Of a stretch of DNA of 8,435 nucleotides, positions 1 through 7,001 are shown one piece after another. The DNA is taken from NCBI GenBank assembly GCA_937885815.1, contig CALABM010000058.1, forward strand, positions 1 through 8,435, given 5' to 3'. The stretch comes from an uncultured Verrucomicrobiales bacterium (lineage in GTDB: Bacteria; Verrucomicrobiota; Verrucomicrobiia; Verrucomicrobiales; Akkermansiaceae). The position numbers and the translations under genes are program-made. The notes beneath the pieces are model-generated. The model saw nothing but the letters and a program-made list of their open reading frames with translations. It was not told where the DNA came from and ran no database searches. The stretch's first letter is position 1, and every line of letters starts with the position of its first letter.

Positions 1-1239
1 CCCGGGCTCACCGTGGTGATTGCCGCCCCCTCTGGCCGTCAGAGCAATGAATCCTTGGACAAAGTGAAAGACTGGCTCCGGGCTTTTTCCGTAGCCTGGG
101 CAGATGAGGTGGAAGACCTGCGCGACATCGAGGCCGACCTCTTCGCCAAGAGCATCAAAATGAAGAACGGCAGCCGCTGCATTGCGGTGCCCGGCAAGCC
201 CAGCACCGTGCGTGGTTTCAGCGGTGATATATGGCTTGACGAATTCGCATTCTTTGAGCAGCCGCAAGAGACGTGGAAAGCCATCTTGCCCACCATCACC
301 AACAGCATGCGCGGCGGTAAAAAGACCGTAATGATTACCAGCACCCCGAACGGGCGCGGTGTGCGCGGTGTGCGATTTTACAAGATAATGATGGGCGAGA
401 CAAAAGGCGCATGGAGCCGCCACCTTGTCCCGCTGAAAAGCGCCATTGCCGAAGGGCTGCCCACGGACTACCAGGAACTGGCAGACCTGATGGACGATGC
501 CGTAGCCCAGGCGCAAGAGCTGGACTGTGAGTTCCTGGACGATACCAGCGAGCTGCTGAGCTATGAGCTGATAGCCGGAGCCACCAGCCCGGATGCCACC
601 AGCGTGGCTGCGCCTGAAGTTTACGCCCCCGGCAGCGGGCGGGACATCCGCCTTGGCATTGACTTTGGCCGAACGAATGACCCCACCGTGTGCTGGATGT
701 TCGAGCGCGTGGGCGATGTGTGTTATACCAGGGAGGTGCTGGTGCTGAAGAATTGCCCCACCCCTGCACAGGAAGAGATACTGCGCAGCCGCATCCGCGT
801 GGCACGCCGTGTGTGCTTTGACTACACCGGCCCGGGCATCGGCATGGGCGACCATCTGGTGCAAGAGTTCGGGCAATGGAACCCGGGCAAGCATGAGTTC
901 GGCAAGATTGAGCTCTGCACCTTCACGGTGGCATTCAAGCGCGACATCTTCCCGAAGCTGCGGCGCGCATTTGAGGCACCGGTGCGGGTGCGCATCCCTG
1001 CCGGTGAAGACATCCGCGAAGACCTGCACGCCATGCAGCAGCTTGTGAAAAATGGGGAATACACTTACAGCGCCCCGCACACATCAGAGGGCCACAGTGA
1101 CCGCTGCACCGCCCTGGCATTGGCATGGCGTGCGGCAGCCGATGCCGTTTGCACGGATATGCCTATACCGGTAGACCGTGCGAGCGCATGGGATTTGCCG
1201 CAGCCCGTAAGCCGTGAAATTATGAACCGCCCTTTTTAA
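1..1239 (+). CDS. Phage terminase large subunit, Mu gp28-like (5' end missing)
   Basis: This is the DNA-packaging motor: an ATPase that pumps DNA through the portal, plus an RNase H-fold nuclease that cuts it. The frame is open from base 1, so the true start and Walker A lie upstream; the GTG at 13 is only the first start-like codon. Counting from that codon, the sequence after Walker A (VIAAPSGRQSNE) is followed by Walker B with DE at residues 76-77 (DIWLDEFAFFE) and the coupling motif MITSTPNG at 107-114. The nuclease half shows acidic residues in the expected order: D217 in LGIDFGRTND, D270 in VCFDYTGPG and D363 in GHSDRCTALALAW. The stop (1237-1239) is 3 bases before the portal gene, the standard terminase-portal order. 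Motifs and order make the family call firm; assignment to the Mu gp28 branch rests on the DUF935 portal and gpI-like protease downstream. Confidence 0.93.
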   Translation, partial: PGLTVVIAAPSGRQSNESLDKVKDWLRAFSVAWADEVEDLRDIEADLFAKSIKMKNGSRCIAVPGKPSTVRGFSGDIWLDEFAFFEQPQETWKAILPTITNSMRGGKKTVMITSTPNGRGVRGVRFYKIMMGETKGAWSRHLVPLKSAIAEGLPTDYQELADLMDDAVAQAQELDCEFLDDTSELLSYELIAGATSPDATSVAAPEVYAPGSGRDIRLGIDFGRTNDPTVCWMFERVGDVCYTREVLVLKNCPTPAQEEILRSRIRVARRVCFDYTGPGIGMGDHLVQEFGQWNPGKHEFGKIELCTFTVAFKRDIFPKLRRAFEAPVRVRIPAGEDIREDLHAMQQLVKNGEYTYSAPHTSEGHSDRCTALALAWRAAADAVCTDMPIPVDRASAWDLPQPVSREIMNRPF

Positions 1240-1242
1240 GAC

Positions 1243-2964
1243 ATGAGCAGAAAGAACAGGAAAGCCACAGACAGCCACCCGTGGAATTTCAGCACGGTTG
1301 ACCTGCAAGGCATGGCCCGTGAACATGACCGATGGCTGGACTTCACCAGCCCGCTGGATTTTCTCAGCGTGGATGTGGTACGCCGTGCCCAGAATGAAGC
1401 CACGCGCGGAGCCTATGCCCAGCTGCAATGGCTCTGGGAACAGTTGGAGCCTGCGGACTCCATTCTTGCCACCTGTGTGGAGCGCCGTCTGGGTGCGCTG
1501 AAGCGTATTCCCTGGGACATCCGCAAGAAAGATGGCTTGTCGGATGCGGAAGATTTACTTGCCGAAGCCCAGCTGCGGACGCTGCAAGACTTTGCCAACG
1601 CCATAGAGAACCTGGACGAAGGCATCGAAGCACTGGCACAAGCGAGCTTCCGCCACTACCGCCACATCCAGCTTTTAGAGACGGAGGGCGGAGCCCTGCG
1701 CCTGAACTTAACAGAGAACTGGAACTGGGCGCGTGATGGCTATGCGGGTGCCTGGCAATGGAACCCCGCCGCCACTTACGGCCTGACCCGTGGCATGCCT
1801 CTGCCGGTAGACCCGGCCAGCATTGTGACCCGCATCTGTGCCCGCCCGATTGACCAGCCGGCCATGATGCTGTGCCTGGACAGGAAGAACGCAAAAGCAC
1901 AATGGCTGGTATACAATGGGCGCTACGGCACGCCGCCGGTGTTCGCCATCATGCCGCAGGGCGTGGACGAATCGCTGCGCAAGGAGTATATCAAATTTGC
2001 CATGCAGTGCGTGAGCAATGCAGCGGGCGTGCTGCCCGCCGGGGCGGATGTCAAGACTGTAACGCCCGGCAATGGTGGCCCCGATACCTTCAGCCGCATG
2101 ATTGACCTGAGCACCCAGGAACTGGTACTGCGCGCCACCGGTGGCCTGATGACCATGCTGACCGCACCCGGTGCCGGTACGAACACCGCCACCGGCAGCG
2201 CGCACCAGGATGCTTTTGACGACCTGGCCGCAAGCGAAGGCGCGCAGATAGCAGCGCTGCTGCAAGAAAAGCTTTTTGCCCCGGTGCTGGAACAATGGCA
2301 CCCCGGCCAGCCGCATCTTGTGGAGTTCGTCATGCGCCGCCCGGACAGCGACAACGCCGCCGGCAGCGTGCAGAACATTGTCAGCCTGGCCACATCCGGC
2401 TACCGTACCCCGGACGAACAGGTGGCAGAGCTCACCGGCTTGCAAGTCACATCGGCCAACATGGACAGCACCGCCATTTACGCGGCCAAGGCTGCGGGCT
2501 ATGTGCCCACCCAGGAAGCAATGGCCGAACGCATGGGCATGCCGCTTCAGCCCGCACCGCAGGAAGATGGGGGGCTGCCCCCGGCTCTCAATAGCCTGCG
2601 CGTGCGCTATGCTCCGACCATGCTCTACCCGCCCGCGCGTGCTGCGTTTGAGCGGGCGCCAAATGCGAAAGCGACAAGCAGGACAGAGAGCCCGCGCACC
2701 GAAGCTGCGGGGGAGCCGCCGCTGACGGGCGGCGAGCTTGCGGCACTGCGGGCGCTGGGTAGCGGGCTGGATGCCGGCCAGATGGCGGCAGATGCCCAGT
2801 ATGCAGCGGAAGAGCTGCTGCAGGGGGTGGAAGAAGGCGAGGAAAGCCAAAAACCCGCACAAGCCCCTGTAGCGCCGCGCGGGGCTCTTAGGGGTGCGGA
2901 GTACCCCGCCACCCCAGAAAAGGGCGGCAGAGGGGCGGCAGAGCGCGGCAAGCAGACAAAATGA
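1243..2964 (+). CDS. Portal protein, DUF935 / Mu gp29-like
   Basis: This 573-residue protein would form the ring at the capsid vertex through which DNA enters and to which the tail attaches. Family features include an N-terminal helical region (about 45-140) and the run LVYNGRYGTPPVFAIMPQG (222-240). The DUF935 core is at about 258-352: AAGVLPAGADVKTV, then LSTQELVLRATGGLMTML, a Gly/Thr-rich loop, and HQDAFDDLAASEGAQIAALLQEKLFAPVLEQW. From about residue 435 to the end it becomes rich in Pro, Ala, Glu and Gly (for example KPAQAPVAPRGALRG), a probably disordered tail of about 130 residues beyond the recognisable core. The ATG at 1243 is 3 bases after the terminase stop. The stop overlaps the protease start as ATGA, so the two are probably translationally coupled. 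No separate gpF/SPP1 gp7-like minor head gene follows, unlike Mu. Confidence 0.92.
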   Translation: MSRKNRKATDSHPWNFSTVDLQGMAREHDRWLDFTSPLDFLSVDVVRRAQNEATRGAYAQLQWLWEQLEPADSILATCVERRLGALKRIPWDIRKKDGLSDAEDLLAEAQLRTLQDFANAIENLDEGIEALAQASFRHYRHIQLLETEGGALRLNLTENWNWARDGYAGAWQWNPAATYGLTRGMPLPVDPASIVTRICARPIDQPAMMLCLDRKNAKAQWLVYNGRYGTPPVFAIMPQGVDESLRKEYIKFAMQCVSNAAGVLPAGADVKTVTPGNGGPDTFSRMIDLSTQELVLRATGGLMTMLTAPGAGTNTATGSAHQDAFDDLAASEGAQIAALLQEKLFAPVLEQWHPGQPHLVEFVMRRPDSDNAAGSVQNIVSLATSGYRTPDEQVAELTGLQVTSANMDSTAIYAAKAAGYVPTQEAMAERMGMPLQPAPQEDGGLPPALNSLRVRYAPTMLYPPARAAFERAPNAKATSRTESPRTEAAGEPPLTGGELAALRALGSGLDAGQMAADAQYAAEELLQGVEEGEESQKPAQAPVAPRGALRGAEYPATPEKGGRGAAERGKQTK

Positions 2965-4187
2965 CAGCAAGCACCACCAGAGATATGAGCATACCAGCAT
3001 TTACAGACAAGACAGCACCGCGCGCGCCGTTTAAGCCCGGAAGTGTGCCGGGGGCCGCATGGTTTAACATCGAGACCGTATTCTGCCACGCCTGCCCGAA
3101 CCCGGGGGCGATGCTGCGGAGCCACGGCCTGCACCCGGAAGAGGGGGCAGACCTGTGGGCAGCCTGTGTGGAAGCGGGGCTTGACCGTGAGGTGGCCACG
3201 CCTGAGACGCTGGCCGCGCTGGCCGATACCTTCCGCGCGGTGGATGCGGATGGGCGCGGGGTGCTGCTGACGGTAGACCATGCAGGGGTGGGCGAGCGTC
3301 CGGACACGCGAGCGGCGGGCTGGATAAAGGCACTGCACGCCGATGGCGGGAAGCTGTGGGCGTGGATTGAGCTGACTCCCTACGGCCACGGGCTGGTGGA
3401 TAGCGCAGAATTTGCCTTTTTCTCCACGGAATATGATTACCGCGATTTCAAACAGACGGCAGCGGGAGCAGAGCCGCAGAGGCTGGCAGGCTGTACGCTA
3501 ACGAACGGGCCGCGCCACCCGGCGCAGACGCCCTGCACGAACATGAAGACCTTGCAGGCCCGTGCCTGCGCAACCCAAGACAATAAGAACATGAACACCG
3601 AAACGGAAGAAAAGAAGACCCCGGCCACCAATACGGAGCCGGAGGACACCCCCGCCGCCGCTAACAGCTCCGGCGTGGCAAGCAAGGGCGAAGAGCCCGC
3701 CAAGGAACCTGCCGCCACCAATGACGATGACCTGCAGCCCAGTGATGACCTTTCCGCCGCGCTGGTGGCGGTGGCCGAATTGCTGGGCCTGCCGGATAGC
3801 GCCAAGCCTGCCGACCTTGTGGACGCGGTGAAGACGCTTCAGCGCAGCAATGATGAGCTGCGCACGGCGCTGGCAGAGGCAAACAAGAATGCGAGCATGA
3901 ACGGCGGCACTGCTGCCAACTCTGTGCGCTACCCGAACCTGCGCGCGCTGAATCACGGCACCCGCAAGGCCACGGCCCTGACCGGTGCCACGCCTAACCG
4001 CGAAGTAACGGTAAGCGTGGGCCACGGCACCCGCGCTGTGAATTGCCAGGACAAGGCGCGTGTGGATTACTGCACCAATGCCGTGGCAACGGCAGAGCGC
4101 GCACTGGGCCGCACGATGACCCCCGCCGAATATGGACGCGCCTGGGCCAAGGCCAACTCAGATTACAGCCAGGGCGTGAACCGCTAA
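2961..4187 (+). CDS. Prohead protease, Mu gpI-like, with C-terminal scaffold domain
   Basis: The 408-residue product fits the Mu gpI family, which matures the prohead by cleaving scaffold. The N-terminal domain (about 1-195) shows LLTVDHAGVGERPD (102-115), GWIKALHADGGKLWAWIELTPYG (in 120-142, read in pieces) and FFSTEYDYRDF (153-163), then TNGPRHPA (181-188). This pattern resembles the family's 'dleH ... Lwa.velt ... lSpe ... lTN.P' signature. H107 and S155 are candidate catalytic residues by that comparison (inference). From 211 to about 262 the chain is acidic and low-complexity. From 264 to 310 it is helical and coiled-coil-like (DDLSAALVAVAELLG, TLQRSNDELRTALAEANKN). A basic C-terminal segment (318-408) ends the protein. 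This layout matches gpI with the scaffold gpZ as its C-terminal part. The start at 2961 overlaps the portal stop. A CxxC pair (C42, C45) in the N-terminal region has no explanation I know of. Confidence 0.88.
   Translation: MTASTTRDMSIPAFTDKTAPRAPFKPGSVPGAAWFNIETVFCHACPNPGAMLRSHGLHPEEGADLWAACVEAGLDREVATPETLAALADTFRAVDADGRGVLLTVDHAGVGERPDTRAAGWIKALHADGGKLWAWIELTPYGHGLVDSAEFAFFSTEYDYRDFKQTAAGAEPQRLAGCTLTNGPRHPAQTPCTNMKTLQARACATQDNKNMNTETEEKKTPATNTEPEDTPAAANSSGVASKGEEPAKEPAATNDDDLQPSDDLSAALVAVAELLGLPDSAKPADLVDAVKTLQRSNDELRTALAEANKNASMNGGTAANSVRYPNLRALNHGTRKATALTGATPNREVTVSVGHGTRAVNCQDKARVDYCTNAVATAERALGRTMTPAEYGRAWAKANSDYSQGVNR
3582..3590 (+). promoter_or_regulatory. A-rich ribosome-entry leader of the nested scaffold start
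   Basis: The sequence aataagaac directly precedes ATG 3591 inside the protease reading frame. It resembles the AAGAA-type leaders of neighbouring genes (caagaa before 4214 and 4635, gaagaa before 7201 and 7857). Its functional role is inferred from this similarity. Confidence 0.4.
3591..4187 (+). CDS. Nested scaffold protein (Mu gpZ analogue), internal in-frame start
   Basis: In phage Mu the scaffold gpZ is made from an internal start within the protease gene I, sharing its C terminus. Here ATG 3591 (Met211 of the protease) lies exactly where the protease domain ends and an acidic linker plus helical region begins. The bases just before it (caacccaagacaataagaac) interrupt GC-rich coding sequence with an A-rich stretch like the leaders of the real intergenic starts at 4214, 4635 and 7857. 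The product would be 198 residues: acidic N terminus (MNTETEEKKTPATNTEPED), a coiled-coil-like stretch, and a conserved-looking C terminus with LGRTMTPAEYGRAWAKANSD. An alternative start is ATG 3543 (Met195). The sequence supports an internal start but cannot prove it is used; without it, the scaffold would be released by cleavage from the fusion. Confidence 0.55.
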   Translation: MNTETEEKKTPATNTEPEDTPAAANSSGVASKGEEPAKEPAATNDDDLQPSDDLSAALVAVAELLGLPDSAKPADLVDAVKTLQRSNDELRTALAEANKNASMNGGTAANSVRYPNLRALNHGTRKATALTGATPNREVTVSVGHGTRAVNCQDKARVDYCTNAVATAERALGRTMTPAEYGRAWAKANSDYSQGVNR

Positions 4188-4193
4188 CCCAAA

Positions 4194-4213
4194 CAAGAAA
4201 CAATACAAGACAC
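4194..4213 (+). promoter_or_regulatory. A-rich leader setting the decoration gene start
   Basis: The 26-base gap after the protease stop is almost free of G and contains caagaaacaatacaagacac before ATG 4214. The reading frame is open further upstream into the protease gene. The A-rich gap, and the sudden change there to a plausible N terminus, make 4214 the start. Confidence 0.5.
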
Positions 4214-4612
4214 ATGATTACGAATCATACCCCCGCCATCCGTGCCCCGTATGCTGCCGCGCTGAAGAGCCAGCCGCACATTCATGAGGGCAAGCTGGGC
4301 AAGCTGAACGCCGACGGCGAGATTGAGCTTGCCACTTCCGCAGATGAGGCCTTCGGCATTATCTGTGACCCGGACAGCCTGGCCACGGCTGTGGCCGGGA
4401 ATGCCACCAGCGCCACGCTGGTGCACCTCAAGTTCGCTGGAATTATCCAGGTAAACGTAGGCAGCACCGGTGCCGCCATCACCCCCGGCACCAAGCTGGT
4501 GTACGGCTCCGGCGGTGTGCTGACTACCGGCACGGGCACGGCTGTGGCCGTGGCTGTGGAGTCCGCCCCTGCCGGCAGAGCCGGCCAGATGGTGAATGCT
4601 ATTCTGCTCTAA
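4214..4612 (+). CDS. Probable head decoration protein (DUF2190-type or similar)
   Basis: This 132-residue protein sits directly between protease/scaffold and major capsid protein, the usual place of decoration or head-stabilising proteins that bind the outside of the expanded capsid. The sequence is rich in Gly, Ala, Thr and Val and predicts mostly beta structure. It shows features common to such small proteins: EGKLGKLNADGEIELATSADEAFGI (residues about 25-49, read in pieces), a central VHLKFAGIIQVNVG, and a repeated pattern ITPGTKLVYGSGGVLTTG near the C terminus, ending VNAILL. The frame extends upstream to 4043, but that part overlaps the protease gene, so ATG 4214 is preferred. The role rests on position, size and composition. 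Assignment to DUF2190 is tentative; a lambda gpD-like fold is an alternative. Confidence 0.68.
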   Translation: MITNHTPAIRAPYAAALKSQPHIHEGKLGKLNADGEIELATSADEAFGIICDPDSLATAVAGNATSATLVHLKFAGIIQVNVGSTGAAITPGTKLVYGSGGVLTTGTGTAVAVAVESAPAGRAGQMVNAILL

Positions 4613-4624
4613 CCCCTAACCCCG

Positions 4625-4634
4625 CAAGAAATAT
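4625..4634 (+). promoter_or_regulatory. A-rich leader of the major capsid gene
   Basis: The sequence caagaaatat immediately precedes ATG 4635 in a 22-base gap. It has no GGAGG core although this should be the most highly translated gene of the window. The AAGAA core is 5 bases from the start and is shared with the neighbouring leaders. Confidence 0.45.
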
Positions 4635-5585
4635 ATGTCCGCAGTGAATCAGTTTAATTACCCGATTTACAATTACGCCGTGGGCTGGTTTAACCGCCAG
4701 GCACCGAACCCGCTTGACTTTATCGCACCCGCCCTGTCTGTGGATGGTGTGACCGGTACATTCAAGCGCTACCCGCAGGGCTATGCCTTCCGCCAGGTAG
4801 ACACGCGCCGCGCGCCGTATGAGGAAGCCCGCATCGTTGACGTGCTGGCCGAAGATGTGCCGTACCTGCTTGAAGACCACAGCCTGCGCATTGGCGTGGA
4901 TGATAGCGAGATAAAGCCCGGCGCCGGTAATAAGAAGGAGGCCGCAGACCAGATTGCACTTGCCAAGACGGGCAGCCTGCTGGCCACTTGGCGCACCTCT
5001 TCCATTGCTGCCGGCCTTGCATACTTCCGCAAGCAGGTGGAAGCTAAGAGCGGCAAGGGTGCATGGAGCGGCGTGAATGCCGACCCCATCAAAGAGCTGC
5101 GCGAGCTGATGGCCGAATATGAGGCCACCAATGGTGTGCTGCCCAATCGCTTCCTGTTCAGCCCCGATGCCTGGGACAAGCTTTGCGACAATGCCGCCGT
5201 GGCTGACCTGGTGGCTTACAATGACGCGAAGGTACTCACCCCGGCGCTGCTCTTCAAGCTGCTGCACATGACCGGTGAGGGCCAGACCGCCCCGCAGTTC
5301 CTCAAGGCCACTGTGCCTGTGGGTGTACACCGCCCCGGTGCCGAGGTGCCCTTCACGGGCAGCAATGCCCTGGGCTCTGATGTGTGGGTCACCTATGTGG
5401 ACGAAGGCCAGCAGATTGGTGACATGTGCGGCATGCGCCAGCTTCACGCCGGTGGCGAGAGCCCGGTGGAGAATGTGGAAAGCTACTACAACCGCGACAA
5501 GAAGACGACCTTCTACGAAGTTGGCATGCACCGCGCGTTCGCCGTGACCGCCCCGTCCTGCAATATCCGTCTTGCCATTTCCTGA
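4635..5585 (+). CDS. Major capsid protein (HK97 fold, Mu T / lambda E-like class)
   Basis: This 316-residue protein should form the icosahedral shell. Its size fits Mu gpT and lambda gpE class capsid proteins, and it follows protease, scaffold and decoration genes in the canonical order. Supporting stretches include NPLDFIAPALSVDGVTGTF (25-43), a likely N-arm and E-loop region with FRQVDTRRAPYEEA, and a helix with KEAADQIALAKTGSLL. DPIKELRELMAEYEATNG followed by VLPNRFLFSPDAWDKL is the pattern of the spine helix and following strand seen in this class ('i..a...v...G..pn.l.l...a...L'). The C terminus is SYYNRDKKTTFYEVG ... AVTAPSCNIRLAIS. No long N-terminal delta domain is present, consistent with a separate scaffold. 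The ATG at 4635 follows an A-rich leader. The fold assignment is inferred from context and weak motifs; a structure prediction would confirm it. Confidence 0.87.
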   Translation: MSAVNQFNYPIYNYAVGWFNRQAPNPLDFIAPALSVDGVTGTFKRYPQGYAFRQVDTRRAPYEEARIVDVLAEDVPYLLEDHSLRIGVDDSEIKPGAGNKKEAADQIALAKTGSLLATWRTSSIAAGLAYFRKQVEAKSGKGAWSGVNADPIKELRELMAEYEATNGVLPNRFLFSPDAWDKLCDNAAVADLVAYNDAKVLTPALLFKLLHMTGEGQTAPQFLKATVPVGVHRPGAEVPFTGSNALGSDVWVTYVDEGQQIGDMCGMRQLHAGGESPVENVESYYNRDKKTTFYEVGMHRAFAVTAPSCNIRLAIS

Positions 5586-5589
5586 CGCT

Positions 5590-5814
5590 ATGGCCACGAA
5601 GAACACCACCACGAAGGCCGCACCGGTTGACCAGCCCGAAGCTGAGCAGCCGGTAGCGGGGAAGCCCACCACCGAACAGGTGACGGCCATTGCCTGCGCC
5701 CTGCTGCAATCCCCCGGCTATTCCATCAAGCTGCGGGATGAGCAGCACCAGGCGCACCTGGTAAAGACCGCCATGCAGATTGCTGAGAAAATCAACGCCG
5801 CTGTAAACGCATGA
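5590..5814 (+). CDS. Small phage protein of unknown function (74 aa)
   Basis: I do not recognise this protein. It is 74 residues, with a Lys/Thr/Pro/Glu-rich, probably disordered N terminus (MATKNTTTKAAPVDQPEAEQ) and a helical C-terminal half (about 30-72: TTEQVTAIACALLQ, KLRDEQHQAHLVKTAMQIAEKI). ATG 5590, 4 bases after the capsid stop, is chosen over the in-frame ATG 5572 because the latter overlaps the capsid gene and gives an unlikely Pro-rich N terminus. Its stop overlaps the next start as ATGA, so it is likely co-translated with the gp36-like connector. It sits near the place of Mu gp35 and may be a small head-completion accessory protein; that is only positional. Confidence 0.75.
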   Translation: MATKNTTTKAAPVDQPEAEQPVAGKPTTEQVTAIACALLQSPGYSIKLRDEQHQAHLVKTAMQIAEKINAAVNA

Positions 5815-6260
5815 AGTACTGGCTACCGCTGACCGTGCAAGACCTTTCCGCCGTGTTTGCCACGGCTGAGCTGGACGAACTCACGCGCCCGGAATGCCTG
5901 CCGTATGTGGAAGACACGCTGGCGGACATTGTGGCCATGGTGCGGGAAGCGGTGGCCACGAACAAGGCCAACAGGATGGGCAGTGACCCGCTGAGCATAC
6001 CGCGAAGCCTGCGCCCCGCCGCCCTGGATATTGCCGCGCTGCGGCTGCTGAAGCGCTTTGCCCTGACGGTGACGGATGAGCGCAAGGCGGCAGCAAGCGC
6101 AGCAGAGGCAAGGCTGGAAGCGGTGCGGAAGGCAGAGGCACCGGTGCTGGATGAGGCGGGCAACCTGCCGCAGCAGCCCGGCCAGGTGCCGGAAATGGTA
6201 GCGCCGACCCCGGCCTACGGAAATGACGGCATAGGCTGGTACCCCACACCCACCCACTAA
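5811..6260 (+). CDS. Head-tail connector-type protein, DUF1320 / Mu gp36-like
   Basis: This is a 149-residue, mostly helical protein. It begins with a short motif about an activity at the N terminus (YWLPLTVQDLSAVFATAELDEL) and continues with an amphipathic helix VEDTLADIVAMVREAVATNKAN. The pattern DPLSIPRSLRPAALDIAALRLLKRF (about 60-84, in pieces) resembles the DUF1320/gp6-like connector signature, in which 'P..L...a.diA.yrLl' follows a helix built to pack around the portal. A charged helix KAAASAAEARLEAVRKAEAP follows. The C terminus is Pro/Gly-rich and probably flexible. Known members sit under the portal as the adaptor ring, or in Mu between capsid and tail genes, matching the location here. 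It starts at an ATGA overlap with the small gene upstream. Family placement is by pattern recognition, so moderate. Confidence 0.72.
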   Translation: MKYWLPLTVQDLSAVFATAELDELTRPECLPYVEDTLADIVAMVREAVATNKANRMGSDPLSIPRSLRPAALDIAALRLLKRFALTVTDERKAAASAAEARLEAVRKAEAPVLDEAGNLPQQPGQVPEMVAPTPAYGNDGIGWYPTPTH

Positions 6261-6264
6261 AGCG

Positions 6265-6753
6265 ATGGAAAACTTACCTGAAGCGCCGGAGTACAAGCTA
6301 GCGGAGCACCTGATAGCAGAGCTGCGCCGGGATGCAGTGCTGGCACCGTATGTGTACCAGCAGCCCTGGGACAGAGACGAACAGGCGCAGGCGCTTGCCA
6401 TGGCCGCCGGCCAGTACAGCGGCACGGTGGCGGTGGTGCCGCAGATGCCTGCCCCGAATAATGACGACCCGGACGGGAAGGCGGGGACGCTGCGCGCCCG
6501 TGTGGCGGTGGCCATCCTCTGCACGCAGAATGTGCCGGGTGGGCAGACGGGGCGGCAGGAGGCAAGCCTGCTGTATAAGTGCCTGAATGCGGTGCTGCGC
6601 TGGGATGTGATGGACGCGGGCATCCCGTACACACAGCCGAAGATTGACAGCATCAACACACTGAATCTGGCGGATATGCCGAAGCTGGCGAACCTGAGCG
6701 GCGTGCTGATACAAGCCTCTATTATTTACAACTACAAGCAACTAATCAAATGA
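6265..6753 (+). CDS. Probable tail terminator / Mu gp37-position protein
   Basis: This 162-residue alpha/beta protein follows the gp36-like connector by 4 bases, the place of Mu gp37 (DUF1834) or lambda U-type tail terminator/completion proteins. Visible layout: an N-terminal helix (KLAEHLIAELRRDAVLAPYV), a strand with a flexible loop (GTVAVVPQMPAPNNDDPDGK), and a central strand LRARVAVAILCTQN. A helix with RQEASLLYKCLNAVLRWD follows, and the C-terminal strand pair ends SGVLIQASIIYNYK. Helix, strand, then a helix carrying 'a..l...v...l' and a final beta strand is typical of this fold. I cannot identify a diagnostic motif, so the role is inferred from order and predicted fold; a head-closure or neck protein is an alternative. 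The stop overlaps the following start as ATGA. Confidence 0.58.
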   Translation: MENLPEAPEYKLAEHLIAELRRDAVLAPYVYQQPWDRDEQAQALAMAAGQYSGTVAVVPQMPAPNNDDPDGKAGTLRARVAVAILCTQNVPGGQTGRQEASLLYKCLNAVLRWDVMDAGIPYTQPKIDSINTLNLADMPKLANLSGVLIQASIIYNYKQLIK

Positions 6754-6998
6754 GCACTAACACGAACGAAAAGGCCAAGAAGGCCGCAGGCTGGGTGACT
6801 GGCCTGCTGACGGGCTGGGGCATTCCCGGCACGATTGCGCGCATCATTGCCGGTGCGATTGTTGGAGCGATTGCCACCGCCGCTGCCCTTACCGGCACCG
6901 GCTGCACCGCTAGTTACAAGCAGACCGCAGACGGCGCGGTGGATTACAGCCACAGCCTGACGCTTCCGCTGCCGGTAGAAAACTCTTGCGATAAGTAA
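6750..6998 (+). CDS. Small membrane-anchored protein of unknown function (82 aa)
   Basis: I do not recognise this family. The 82 residues open with a polar, Lys-containing N terminus (MSTNTNEKAKKAAG). A long hydrophobic, Gly/Ala-rich region follows (about 14-51), broken by one Arg at 31: GWVTGLLTGWGIPGTIAR, then IIAGAIVGAIATAAALTG. After Cys52 the chain becomes polar (TASYKQTADGAVDYSHSL) and ends with a second Cys at 80. The TGTGC run resembles a weak lipobox, but the -3 residue is Gly rather than Leu, so lipoprotein processing is uncertain. It could be one or two membrane segments. It overlaps the preceding gene by 4 bases and so belongs to the structural operon, yet nothing in it suggests a virion part. 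Lysis accessory (holin- or spanin-like) and superinfection exclusion are possibilities; neither is shown. Confidence 0.72.
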   Translation: MSTNTNEKAKKAAGWVTGLLTGWGIPGTIARIIAGAIVGAIATAAALTGTGCTASYKQTADGAVDYSHSLTLPLPVENSCDK

Positions 6999-7001
6999 GC
7001 C

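Noticed and set aside
1708..3000. Long antisense open frame (430 codons) opposite the portal gene
   Set aside because: It lies entirely opposite a confident portal gene. Its translation is rich in Arg, His, Cys and Gly without domain-like pattern, and GC-rich codon bias on the plus strand commonly leaves such antisense frames open.
3600..3625. A-rich run gaagaaaagaagacc as a possible frameshift site
   Set aside because: No slippery heptamer of the X XXY YYZ form with a useful alternative frame follows; the zero frame continues with sensible scaffold sequence.
4043..4213. Upstream in-frame extension of the decoration protein
   Set aside because: It overlaps the conserved protease/scaffold C terminus, has Arg/Gly-rich out-of-frame composition, and bypasses the A-rich leader before ATG 4214.
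4571..4585. Short hairpin GCCGGC-AGA-GCCGGC near the end of the decoration gene
   Set aside because: Only 6 bp, with no T-run, inside coding sequence of a GC-rich gene; expected by chance.
5572..5589. Earlier ATG for the 74-residue protein
   Set aside because: It would overlap the capsid gene by 14 bases and add MPFPDA; the ATG at 5590 just after the capsid stop gives a normal N terminus.
4599..5690. Long antisense open frame (363 codons) opposite the capsid gene
   Set aside because: Same explanation: it mirrors the capsid reading frame, has no leader or recognisable motif, and no gene on that strand is supported anywhere in the window.
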